A stretch of DNA of 36,877 nt from Kitasatospora sp. Root107 (GTDB taxonomy: Bacteria; Actinomycetota; Actinomycetes; Streptomycetales; Streptomycetaceae). Positions within the stretch are counted from its first letter, which is position 1. Every line of letters begins with the position of its first letter. A program made the position numbers and the translations under genes. Below, in pieces: positions 24,338-33,100 of the stretch. A model generated the notes under the pieces. That model saw only the letters and a program-made list of their open reading frames with translations, did no database searches and was not told where the DNA came from. The DNA is taken from assembly GCF_001424875.1 (NCBI RefSeq), contig NZ_LMCT01000022.1, positions 1 to 36,877 of the forward strand, in the 5' to 3' direction.

Positions 24338-25195
24338 TCACCGGGTGAGCGGCACGAACCGGACCGGGGTGCCCGGGCGGGCCTGGGCGGCTGCGGGCAG
24401 GTCGGCGGTCGGCACGACGCCGATCACCGGGTAGCCGCCGGTGGTGGGGTGGTCGGCGAGGAAGATCACCGGGCGGCCGTCCGGCGGGACTTGGACGGCG
24501 CCCAGCACCATGCCCTCGCTGGGGAGTTCGCCCGATCGGGAGCGGGGGAGTGCCGGGCCCTCGGTGCGTAGGGCGATCCGGTTGCTGGCGGTCGCGACCA
24601 GATAGCGCGAGCGGGCCAGCAGCGGGCGGGCCGCCGCCGCGAACCAGTCCAGGTGCGGCCCCGGGTGCAGCCGGAGCACCAACTCCGCAGGGGGCGCGGG
24701 CAACGGGATCAGGTCTGCCCGGTCACCCGGAAAGCGCGGCCCGACCGGCAGCAGCTGACCCGCCGTCAGCGGGGCCGGGCCGAGACCGGAGAGCAGGTCG
24801 GCGGAGCGGCTGCCCAGGACGGGCGGGACGGCCAGACCGCCCGCCACCGCGAGGTAGCCCCGGACCCCGTGGGTGGCCGGGCCGAGATCGAGCACCGAGC
24901 CGTCCGGTACGGTGACCGCCGCCCCCCAGGCGACCGACCGCCCGTCCAGCCGGACCGCCGCCGGTGCGCCCGTGACAGCGATCAGCTGCGGGCCGACCGC
25001 GCGCAGCGCCACGCCGCCGAGCGTGGTCTCCAGACCGGCCGTCCCGGCCGGGTTGCCGACCAGCCGGTTGGCCGCCCGCAGCGCGGGTTCGTCCAGTGCC
25101 CCGGCCCGGGGCACGCCGAGGTGGGCCACCCCGCGCCGCCCCAGGTCCTGAACGGTCGTCAGCGGCCCGGGCCGCACCACCACCAGCCCGGTCAC
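24338..25195 (-). CDS. pxpC: 5-oxoprolinase subunit C (KipA family)
   Basis: A 285-aa subunit of the ATP-dependent 5-oxoprolinase PxpABC, which opens the lactam ring of pyroglutamate to give glutamate. The N-terminus GLVVVRPGPLTTVQDLGRRG and the motifs HLGVPRAGALDEPALRAAN and IFLADHPTTGGYPVIGVV are diagnostic of the PxpC/KipA (biotin-dependent carboxyltransferase-like) family. The GTG at 25195 overlaps the pxpB stop by 4 nt (GTGA). It is the last gene of the pxpA-pxpB-pxpC set and is convergent with the response regulator. Confidence 0.92.
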   Translation of the reverse strand: MTGLVVVRPGPLTTVQDLGRRGVAHLGVPRAGALDEPALRAANRLVGNPAGTAGLETTLGGVALRAVGPQLIAVTGAPAAVRLDGRSVAWGAAVTVPDGSVLDLGPATHGVRGYLAVAGGLAVPPVLGSRSADLLSGLGPAPLTAGQLLPVGPRFPGDRADLIPLPAPPAELVLRLHPGPHLDWFAAAARPLLARSRYLVATASNRIALRTEGPALPRSRSGELPSEGMVLGAVQVPPDGRPVIFLADHPTTGGYPVIGVVPTADLPAAAQARPGTPVRFVPLTR

Positions 25196-25812
25196 GCGTC
25201 CGCCACCGGCACGAACCGTACCCGCACCCCCGGCGCGAGCAGCGCGGCGGGCTCCCGGCCGGTGTCCCAGAGCACCACCGAGGTCCGGCCGAGCAGCTGC
25301 CAGCCGCCGGGCGAGGAGCTCGGGTAGACCCCGGTGTACGGTCCGGCCAGCGCGACCGACCCGGCCGGTACGGCGCTGCGCGGGGTGTCCCGGCGCGGCA
25401 CCTCGTACGGGGCGGGCAGCCCGGTCAGGTAGCCGAAGCCGGGGGAGAAGCCGCAGAACGCGACCCGATACTCGAAGGAGCTGTGCAGCCGGACGGCCTC
25501 CGCCGCGGAGCACCCCCAGAGGGCAGCCACCTCCGCCAGGTCCGCGCCGTCGTAGACGGTGGGCAGCTCGATCAGCGGGCCGTCGGCGGGCGGGTGCGGC
25601 GGTAGCTGCCAGCCGGCCAGCCGCTGCCGGGTCAGGGCCGAGTCGGCGAGGCCGTCGAGCAGGACGGTGCGGGCGGCGGGCACGATCTCGGTGATCGCCG
25701 GAAGTTCGTCCCGCCGGGCCAGCAGGGCGGCGTAGAGCGCGGCGACGCTCTCGCCGTCGGGGGCCCGCACCAGCAGTGCGTCGGCGCCGACCTGGCGGAA
25801 CGTCAGGTGCAT
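25192..25812 (-). CDS. pxpB: 5-oxoprolinase subunit B (KipI family)
   Basis: A 206-aa cyclophilin-like subunit of PxpABC. The motifs VAFCGFSPGFGYLTGLP, the following P-R-R repeats, and GGWQLLGRTSVVLWD are those of PxpB/KipI. In B. subtilis the homologous pair KipI-KipA also modulates a sporulation kinase, but that role cannot be assumed here. The ATG at 25812 overlaps the pxpA stop by one base (TGATG), and the gene overlaps pxpC at its end, so all three are translated as a unit. Confidence 0.92.
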   Translation of the reverse strand: MHLTFRQVGADALLVRAPDGESVAALYAALLARRDELPAITEIVPAARTVLLDGLADSALTRQRLAGWQLPPHPPADGPLIELPTVYDGADLAEVAALWGCSAAEAVRLHSSFEYRVAFCGFSPGFGYLTGLPAPYEVPRRDTPRSAVPAGSVALAGPYTGVYPSSSPGGWQLLGRTSVVLWDTGREPAALLAPGVRVRFVPVADA

Positions 25813-26588
25813 CAGACGAACGCCTCGACCCGCACGCCGGCGGAGGCGAGCGCGCCCCGGACCCGCCAGGCGAGCTGGGCCGCGCCGGGGGTGTCGCCGT
25901 GCACGCACAGGGAGCGTGCCTCGACCGCGACCGGTTCGCCGCCGATGGCGGTGACCAGGCCATCCCGGGCGATGCCGACCGCGCGGGCGATCACCGACTC
26001 GGGATCGTGGACCACGGCCTCCGGGTCGCGGCGCGGCACCAGGGTGCCCGCCCAGGTGTAGGCCCGGTCGGCGAACGCCTCGGTGACCACCGGGAGTCCG
26101 ACACCCTCGGCCACCGCGAGCAGCCGGGAGCCCGGCAGGCCGAGCACCGGCAGCGGGCCGTCGCAGATCGCACCGGCCCGGAGCACGCCCGCGACCACGG
26201 CCTCGGCCTGTTCGGAGTCGGTGACCACCTTGTTGTAGAGGGCACCGTGCGGTTTGACGTAGGAGACTCGGGAGCCGGCGGCGCGGGCGAAGACCTGGAG
26301 GGCGCCGATCTGGTACGCGATCTCGTCGGCCAGTTCCTCGGGCGGGACGTCCATCGGGCGGCGGCCGAAGCCGGCCAGGTCGCGGTAGGAGACCTGGGCG
26401 CCGATCCGGACGCCGCGTTCGGCGGCCAGCGCGCAGACCCGGCGCATGGTGGAGGGGTCGCCTGCGTGGAAGCCGCAGGCCACGTTGGCGCTGGTGACCA
26501 CGGAGAGCAGGGCCTCGTCGTCGGTCAGGGTCCAGCGTCCGAACCCCTCGCCGAGGTCCGCATTGAGGTCGATCACCGATTCGGTCAC
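25812..26588 (-). CDS. pxpA: 5-oxoprolinase subunit A (LamB/YcsF family)
   Basis: A 258-aa subunit of the 5-oxoprolinase complex and the usual length for the family. DLNADLGEGFG near the N-terminus, ANVACGFHAGDP and YVKPHGALYN are the conserved active-site segments, and SLCVHGDTPGA is near the end. The start is taken as GTG at 26588, just before the conserved strand; GGGAGG lies 11 nt upstream, slightly far, and an in-frame GTG at 26576 is an alternative. It is the first gene of the operon. No pyroglutamate transporter accompanies it. Confidence 0.92.
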   Translation of the reverse strand: MTESVIDLNADLGEGFGRWTLTDDEALLSVVTSANVACGFHAGDPSTMRRVCALAAERGVRIGAQVSYRDLAGFGRRPMDVPPEELADEIAYQIGALQVFARAAGSRVSYVKPHGALYNKVVTDSEQAEAVVAGVLRAGAICDGPLPVLGLPGSRLLAVAEGVGLPVVTEAFADRAYTWAGTLVPRRDPEAVVHDPESVIARAVGIARDGLVTAIGGEPVAVEARSLCVHGDTPGAAQLAWRVRGALASAGVRVEAFV

Positions 26589-26680
26589 GCCAACGCCCGC
26601 CTCCCGCACCTGTCCGTCGCCGTTCGCTCGGGGTGATCGTAGGGCCTGCGCGCGGGCGCGTGTGCACGTGACCCGAGCCC

Positions 26681-26708
26681 GGAGCGCGCACCGGACGGTG
26701 CGCGCTCC
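26681..26708. terminator. Strong hairpin between pxpA and the membrane protein gene
   Basis: A perfect 12-bp stem, GGAGCGCGCACC with its complement GGTGCGCGCTCC, closes the loop GGAC. It lies 64 nt beyond the membrane protein stop and 93 nt before pxpA. There is no U-tract, as is usual in streptomycetes. It probably ends the leftward transcript from 27315. Confidence 0.65.
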
Positions 26709-26772
26709 CTCACATGGCGGAACGTTTCCTCCCCGTTCACCGTCCAGGCTGGTCGGCCGCTCTGAGGACCGG

Positions 26773-27315
26773 TCAGGCCGCCAGCACCGGCGGAGCCTGC
26801 CGCACGGCCGCCGCCCACTCCAGTCGCCGGATGCCACGGAGCACGATCAGCAGCGGGATCACCCCGATGACTCCGAACGACATGTCGACGAAGCGCCACG
26901 GCAGCGGTATCCCACGCAGTGGCCCGCAGATCAGCGCGAGCGGGATGATCGCGGCGCAGGCGATCAGCGCCCACTGGATCACCCAGACGTTGCGCACCGG
27001 ATCCCGGTAGGACCCCCAGAACCCGATCGCAATCACCAGGTGCGCGAAGGCCAGCCAGTCGGTGCCGTAGGCGAGGAACGGGTAGCGGACGTTGGTCTCG
27101 GCCACCCCCTCCCGGACCCGCTCGATCCAGGCGGCGGCCGCCGGGAAGTGCTCGGCCAGCGGTGAACCGGCCACCAGATCGGCCAGCCAGCGGGTCTCGG
27201 TCTCCAGCGGAAAAGCCGTCAGGCCACTGAGCACCAGGCAGACGATGAAGATCAAGATCCATCGCCGGACCCGGCGCAGGATGGCGGCCTCGGTGATCCT
27301 CTGATCCTCGGTCAT
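26773..27315 (-). CDS. Conserved integral membrane protein, function unknown
   Basis: A 180-aa protein with four hydrophobic segments at about residues 20-40, 80-103, 113-135 and 148-168, and an N-terminal basic patch (RRVRRW). The sequence FVDMSFGVIGVIPLL and the YGTDWLAFAHLVIAIGFWG segment look like a family I recall from many streptomycetes without a known role. It is divergent from the condensin-like operon; the 162-nt gap holds a 12-bp palindrome that could serve both. Confidence 0.75.
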   Translation of the reverse strand: MTEDQRITEAAILRRVRRWILIFIVCLVLSGLTAFPLETETRWLADLVAGSPLAEHFPAAAAWIERVREGVAETNVRYPFLAYGTDWLAFAHLVIAIGFWGSYRDPVRNVWVIQWALIACAAIIPLALICGPLRGIPLPWRFVDMSFGVIGVIPLLIVLRGIRRLEWAAAVRQAPPVLAA

Positions 27316-27393
27316 GTCGCAAAACCCCCATACGGGTAGTGCGGGTCGGGTTCACTGCCCCGACCTGCGCAGAGCTGACTCTAAGCGGATAAC

Positions 27394-27405
27394 TGAACAT
27401 GTTCA
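27394..27405. promoter_or_regulatory. 12-bp palindrome between divergent genes, operator candidate
   Basis: TGAACATGTTCA is a perfect palindrome 59-70 nt upstream of the -10 box of the condensin-like operon, within a locally AT-rich stretch. It resembles a LexA box (GAAC-N4-GTTC) but the half-site spacing is 2, not 4. Confidence 0.4.
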
Positions 27406-27463
27406 ACTCCCTTCGGAAACGGGGACAACCGGGGTCGTTTCGGACTCTGTCGGGGTGAACCTC

Positions 27464-27469
27464 TAACCT
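27464..27469 (+). promoter_or_regulatory. -10 box of the condensin-like operon (leaderless)
   Basis: TAACCT ends 8 nt before the GTG at 27478, which supports that codon as both transcript and translation start over the TTG at 27469 that lies inside the box. Confidence 0.5.
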
Positions 27470-27477
27470 TGACCACC

Positions 27478-29013
27478 GTGACCGCCATCGCAGACCGACC
27501 CACCGGGCAACCGCCCCGCCCGCCCGCCCCCGGCGTCGCCCGGCCCGCCCCGGGCCCGGCCGCCGACGAGGGGCTGGCCCGTCGGCTCAAGGCGCTGGCC
27601 TGCACCGCTCCGCTGCACGACCTGGAGAGCCGGAAGGTCAACCTGGCCGGCGAGTACAGCTCGTACGCGATGGCCGAGATCGGGCTCGCCGTGATCGACC
27701 TGGTCACGCTCAACATGGACTTCGACACCGGGGCCGACCGCGACATAGTGCTCGGCCGGCTGCACCCCCGGGTCGCCGCGCAGAACCCGGGCCGCCCCGT
27801 CGCCGAGCACGAGCGGGTGGCCCGCTGGGTGCTGGAGTCGCTGATCAACGTCGGCAGCGTGGACCGCGGCTTCCGCGCCGTCTACGGCACCTTCGGCTCC
27901 GACGGTTCGTACGTCCGCCGCGACTACGACTTCAAGCTGATCGAGGAGGTGCCGGGCCCCGACGGCGGTGTCTACCTGCGCACCACCGACGAGGCGGTCA
28001 ACGTCCTGGTCGGCGCCCTCGACACGGACGTGACGTCCGCTCAGATCGCCGCCGAGGTCAAACTCGAGGTGCTGATCAGCCGGGGCCGGCTGGCCGATGC
28101 CCAGCTCGCCGCCGAGCAGGCCCGCTACCGCACCGTCCAGTACGCCGAGACGCTGCGCCGCGCGCTGGACGCCACCCGGCGCAACGTCCGCGCGGTGGAC
28201 TGGATGCAGGCCGTCCCCGACCTGATCGACGAGGCGCTGGACCACATCGCCGACCGCTACCGGCACGAGAACGCGATCCTCACCAACATCCGCAAGGCCC
28301 GCGACGAGTCCGAGGATGCCGAGCAGAAGCGCCGGGCCGCCGAGCTGGTCGACATCGTCAAGGACTGCATCCGCCGCCACACCCAGCTGCAGACCCGGCT
28401 GCTGGAGGCCGGCCCGCTGTTCCGCGCCGAGCAGGACCGGCAGGCCTTCGCCGCCCCGACCGCGCGCAGCGGCATCGACCTGTACGGGCAACTGCTCGCA
28501 CCGCTGCTGGAGCTGCCGATCGATCAGGCCACCCGGCCCACCGACGCGTTCTTCGCCCGGGGCATCGGGCTGCGCACCCCCGTCTCGGTCCGGGTCGCCG
28601 ACCTGGTCGAGCTGCTGCTCACCCCGCCGGTCGAGCGCGAGCACCTCGGCGCCGAGCTCCCCGACCCGGACCTGGTCGCCACACCCGACGACAGCCGCTT
28701 CACCGAAGCCCAGCTGGAATCCGCCCTGGAACTGCTCGACCTCCCGCCGGACGCCCCCCGACGCCTCTCCGGCCTGCTCGCCGAAGCCCGCGAGCGCGAC
28801 GCCGAGCTGCCTTACCTGGTCGCGCTGCTCGCCGTGCACGCGGCCAGCCCCCCGGTCGGGACGGCGTACCGTCAGGGCGAGGAGCGGCTGCTCTTCGCCG
28901 TCGACGACGGGACTCGACTGGATGACTGGGAGTTCGGCGGGGCCGACCTGATCGTGGGCAGCGCCCTGCTCGACGCCGTCGGCATGGCAGCGGACCGCAA
29001 GGACGCGAGCTGA
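27478..29013 (+). CDS. Kleisin-like subunit of an SMC complex (JetA/MksF-like)
   Basis: A 511-aa, mostly helical protein. After a disordered Pro/Ala-rich N-terminus of about 30 residues comes a helical domain with winged-helix character (DLESRKVNLAGEYSSYAMAE to about residue 160). A long helix-rich middle follows (ARYRTVQYAETLRRALDATR through CIRRHTQLQTRLLEAG), then a C-terminal domain. Gene order, size and the following two genes match MukF/MksF/JetA, the kleisin that bridges the ATPase heads. I cannot place it in a named Pfam family by eye. The start is GTG 27478, from the leaderless box. It is separated from the next gene by 188 nt holding an inverted-repeat element. Confidence 0.65.
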   Translation: MTAIADRPTGQPPRPPAPGVARPAPGPAADEGLARRLKALACTAPLHDLESRKVNLAGEYSSYAMAEIGLAVIDLVTLNMDFDTGADRDIVLGRLHPRVAAQNPGRPVAEHERVARWVLESLINVGSVDRGFRAVYGTFGSDGSYVRRDYDFKLIEEVPGPDGGVYLRTTDEAVNVLVGALDTDVTSAQIAAEVKLEVLISRGRLADAQLAAEQARYRTVQYAETLRRALDATRRNVRAVDWMQAVPDLIDEALDHIADRYRHENAILTNIRKARDESEDAEQKRRAAELVDIVKDCIRRHTQLQTRLLEAGPLFRAEQDRQAFAAPTARSGIDLYGQLLAPLLELPIDQATRPTDAFFARGIGLRTPVSVRVADLVELLLTPPVEREHLGAELPDPDLVATPDDSRFTEAQLESALELLDLPPDAPRRLSGLLAEARERDAELPYLVALLAVHAASPPVGTAYRQGEERLLFAVDDGTRLDDWEFGGADLIVGSALLDAVGMAADRKDAS

Positions 29014-29035
29014 ATGGTTTGGCTTGAGTGGGTAT

Positions 29036-29174
29036 CCCAGGGGCGCGGGGAACTGCGCGCTTCGGCAGGCAACTCGTCCCGCACGTTCCCCCGGAGAGCA
29101 AGCTGCACTGTTCCACCGTCGCGGAGTGGCCACCCGGAGACCTTCCGATTCGCGCAGTTCCCCGCGCCCCTGGG
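29036..29174. repeat. MITE-like element with perfect 24-bp terminal inverted repeats
   Basis: The left arm (29036-29059, starting CCCAGGGGCGCGGGGAAC) is the exact complement of the right arm (29151-29174). The 91-bp interior shows no gene. No target-site duplication is obvious. The termini resemble those of the repeat at 8716-8832 (CCAGGGGC.CGGGGAAC), but the interiors differ. It fills most of the gap between the kleisin and KITE genes. In RNA it would make a very stable hairpin that could reduce readthrough to the two downstream genes. Confidence 0.75.
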
Positions 29175-29201
29175 TGCACCAATCCATGAGGAGTACCGCC
29201 C

Positions 29202-30077
29202 GTGAGCACCGACACCTGGGAGCCCGAGGCCGAACCGCAAGCCGCCCCGGCGGCAGCCGCCCTCACCCCCGCCGACGTGGCCGACGCCGCGCGGCTGGTC
29301 TCGTTCGGCCTGCAGGCCAAGCTGCTCCCGGCCCGGGACGCGGAGTACGCCGACCTGATCCGCCGTCACCGCGAGGATCCGGCGTTCGCGCGGCTGGCCG
29401 ACGCGGTGGCGACCGGCATGGGCCTGGTGGTGCTGGAGGTCTCCCCCCGGGCGGGCATGGCGGTGGCCGCCGACGAGGACTCGGTCTTCGCCGTCCGGAT
29501 GGGCGACTACTCGCGCCGGGCGGCCGGTGAGACCACCGACCGATTCCTGCACGGTCTGGCCCACCTCGCGGTGGCCGCGATGGCGTTCCCCCGCCCGGAG
29601 GACCTGGCCGACGACGGCTACCTGGGCCGGATCACCGTCAACGGCATCGACGCCTTCGTCCGGCAGGCCTGCCGCCGGCTGGAGGAGCGGGCCGAGGCGG
29701 AGGGCACCAACACCGACCCGACCACCGACGCCCCAGGCCTGGAGGCGGCCTGGCGGGTCTGGGCCCGCCGCTCCGCCACCGGTGCCACCAAGGACGCGCG
29801 CCGCCTGTCAGGCTCGACCATCGGCATCGTCTCCAAGGCGGTGCTCTTCCTGGTCGACTCCGGCTTCCTGCAGAAGACCTCGGACGACGCCGGCGGCACC
29901 TACCGCACCACCGCCCGCTTCCAGCTCCAGGTCCGCGACCTGGCGAGCAGCGCCGCGATGGCCGAGCTGCTCGACCTGGGCGTGGTCCCGGTCAGCGACG
30001 GCACCGCCACCCTGCTGCCCGCCGACCACAGCGAGGAGCTGGTCGCCGACGCGGGTCTGCCGTTCCACTCCCTCTGA
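29202..30077 (+). CDS. KITE-like subunit of an SMC complex (JetB/MksE-like)
   Basis: A 291-aa protein predicted to contain two winged-helix domains, as in MukE/MksE/JetB. The first spans about residues 20-130 (DVADAARLVSFGLQAKLLPA, then GLVVLEVSP). The second lies around residues 205-245, where SGSTIGIVSKAVLFLVDSGF leads into a YRTTARFQLQVRDL wing. In MukBEF-type complexes this subunit binds the kleisin and DNA near the heads. GAGGAG (29188-29193) precedes the GTG start. The ATPase gene follows after 49 nt. Confidence 0.65.
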   Translation: MSTDTWEPEAEPQAAPAAAALTPADVADAARLVSFGLQAKLLPARDAEYADLIRRHREDPAFARLADAVATGMGLVVLEVSPRAGMAVAADEDSVFAVRMGDYSRRAAGETTDRFLHGLAHLAVAAMAFPRPEDLADDGYLGRITVNGIDAFVRQACRRLEERAEAEGTNTDPTTDAPGLEAAWRVWARRSATGATKDARRLSGSTIGIVSKAVLFLVDSGFLQKTSDDAGGTYRTTARFQLQVRDLASSAAMAELLDLGVVPVSDGTATLLPADHSEELVADAGLPFHSL

Positions 30078-30126
30078 AGACTCCTCTGAAATCCTGATCC
30101 ACCGTCAAGCTGGAGAACCGCCGCAC

Positions 30127-33100
30127 ATGTACGAGCTCAACCGGGTCCGCCTGTACTCGATCGGACCGGCCGGTGCACGCTATGCCGACACGGTGCTCGA
30201 CCTGCGCGGAGTCGGTGAGCCGGTGGCCGAGCCCCGGCCGCAGCAGATCGGCCTGTTCGGCGAGGAGCCGGAAGGCCCGCAGCGGCGCCCGGCACCGGCC
30301 GGTGTGCTGTTCCTGGAGAACGGCGGCGGCAAGTCCGTCCTGCTCAAGCTGATCTTCTCGGTGATGCTGCCCGGCCACCGCAACACCCTGGGCGGTGCCA
30401 GCTCCGGCGTGCTGCGCAAGTTCCTGCTCGCCGACGACTGCGGTCACGTCGCGCTGGAGTGGCAGCACACCGTCACCGGTGAGCTGGTCGTGGTCGGCAA
30501 GGTCAGTGAGTGGAGGGGGCGTCAGGTCTCGTCCGACCCGCGCAAGTTCGCCGAGACCTGGTACTCGTTCCGTCCCGGCGACGGTCTGACCCTGGACGCG
30601 CTGCCGGTGGCCGAGCGGATCAGCCTGACCGGCGAGCAGCGGGTCCGCGGCCGCCGCCGCACCATGAAGGGCTTCCGGGACGCGCTGACCGAGGCGGGCA
30701 AGGCGTACCCCGCCCTGGAGCTGGTCTTCGAGGACGGCCACGACCGGTGGAACGAGCACCTCGCCGACCTCGGTCTCGACCCCGAACTCTTCCGCTACCA
30801 GCGCGAGATGAACGCCGACGAGGGCGAGGCGGCCGGTCTCTTCGCGGTCAAGCACGACGCGGACTTCACCGACCTGCTGCTGCGCGCCGTCACCGACACC
30901 CGGGACACCGACGGCCTGGCCGACCTGGTGCACGGCTTCGCCGCCAAGCTCGGCCGCCGGTCCGAGCTCACCGCCGAGCGGGACTTCACGGCCGGCTCGG
31001 TCGACCTGCTGCAGCGGATCGTCGACGCCACCACGGCGCGCGAGTCGGTCCGCGAGCTGCACCGCACCACCGAGCGCCGCACCCGCAGGCTCGCGCACGC
31101 GCTGGCCGCCCGGGGCGGCGCCGAGCGTGAGCGGGCGCACGACCTGGCGATCGAGGTGGCGGCCGCCGCGAGCGCCGTCACCGCCGCCGAGGCCGACCGC
31201 ACCCGGCACTCGCTGATCACCGCCGAGCTGACCTACCGTCACGCCACCCTCGGCCTGGCCGCCGCCACCACCGACGCGGCCGCCCTGCGCCGCGAGCTCA
31301 CCGAGGCCCGTACGCTGCACGCCGCCTGGCAGGCCGCCGAGGCGGTGCTGCGCCACCGCGCCGCCGCCGACCGGGTGGCCCGGGTGGCGGTCGCGATCCG
31401 GGAGGCCGAGCTGGACGCCGCCCCCGCGCTGGCCGCCCGGGCCCGCGCGGCCGGGGCGCTGGCCCGTGCGCTGGAGACCGCCGCCGGTGCGGCCGAGACC
31501 CGCGCCGACCAGGAGGAGTTGCGGGCCGGGGAGTTGCAGTCCGACGGCGCCGCCGCACAGGCCGAGGCCACCGCCGCCGCGACCGCCGCCCAGAAGGCCC
31601 GCTCCGAGGCGGGCCACCTCGGCCAGCGGCTGGCCGAGGTCGAGCAGGAGACCCGGGCAGCCGTTGAGGCGGGCTGGATCGACGCCGACACCGACGAGCC
31701 GGACCCGGCCCGCGCAGCCCTGCATGCCGCCGACGCGGAGCAGGCCGCGACCGCCGCACTGGAGCAGTCCCGCGCCGCCGCCGAGCAGGCCGCCGCCCGG
31801 GCCCGGGAGACCGGCGCTGCCGAGGCCCGAGCCGAGCTGGCCGCCGCCCGCGCCAGCGACGCCTACCAGAACGCCCACCGCGCGCTCTCGGCCGAGCAGC
31901 GCACCGCCGCCGCGCTGGCCGCCGAGCCCCGGCTGGCCGAGCTGCTCGCCCTGACGCCCGCACCTCTTGACTGGACAACGGGGGACCAGGAAGAAGAGGG
32001 GCAACTCACCCCCGCCCTGCTGGACGCCAACGCCGAGACGCTGCGCGAGCAGCTCGAAGCGGCCGTCACCAGCGCCGAGCGCACACTCTTCGACCTGCGC
32101 ACCGCCGCCGCCGACGACTCCCGGATCCTGGCCGCGCTCGGTGACGGCGGCCTGCTGCCGCCCGGCCCCGACGTGCTGGCCACGGTCGAGTTCCTGGGTG
32201 AGCACGGCATCCCCGCGCTGCCCGGCTGGCGCTACCTGGCCCAGTCGGTCGACCCGGCCGACCACGAGGCGATCCTGGCCGCCCGGCCCGAGCTGGTCGA
32301 CGGCGTGGTGGTCACCGACCCGCAGTCGCTCGACCGGGCCAGGGAGGCCCTGCAGGCCGCCGCCCTGCTGCCGCGCTCCACCGTGGCGGTCGGCACCGCC
32401 GCCGCGCTGATCGCGCCGATCGGCGCCGAGCCGCCGTTCTTCCTGGTGCCGCCGAACCCGGCGATGCACAACGAGGGCGCGGCCGACGACGAGCGTCGCC
32501 AGCTGCGGACCCGGGCCACCGCCCGGGAGGAGCACATCCGCGAGCTGGCCGCCCGGCTCGGCGGCGACCGGGCGCTGAACGGCCGGCTCGCCTCCTGGCA
32601 CCAGCAGTGCCCGCCCGGCACGCTGGCCGAGCTGACCGAGGCCACCCTGGCCGCCGCCGCCCAGGCCGAGACCGCCGCTGCCGAGCTGGCCACCCTGCGC
32701 GCCGAGCACAGCGAGGCCGAGGCCGACCAGCTCGCCGCCGCCGCCGCGCACGAGGAGCGCCGGGAGACCGCCCAGCGCACCCGCCGCCGGGCCGACGCAC
32801 TGGCCGGGCTGGCCTTCCGGCTCCGCGAGCGCGGCAACTGGACCCGCCGGCAGCGCGAGCTGACCGAGGACGCCACCGAGTGCGACCGCCGCCAGGCCGT
32901 CTGCGCCGAGCGGGCCCGCACCTGCGACGAGGATCGCCGGGCCGCCCAGCGCGCCGCCGACGACGCCCGCCGCACCGTCCGTACGCTGCGCTCCGAGCGC
33001 TCCGAGCTGTCGGCCGTCGCCGAGGCCGAGGAGCCGACCGAGGCCCCGGCCTCGCTGCCCGCGCTGCGCGAGGCGTACCGGGCCGCCGCCCAGCTGTACG

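Noticed and set aside
27394..27405. LexA/SOS box
   Set aside because: The GAAC and GTTC half-sites are 2 nt apart instead of the 4 nt of known Gram-positive LexA boxes.
29527..30126. N-terminal extension of the SMC-like frame upstream of 30127
   Set aside because: It overlaps the KITE gene in another frame and is Arg/Pro/Ser-rich; head-domain homology starts at ATG 30127, which has a GGAG site.
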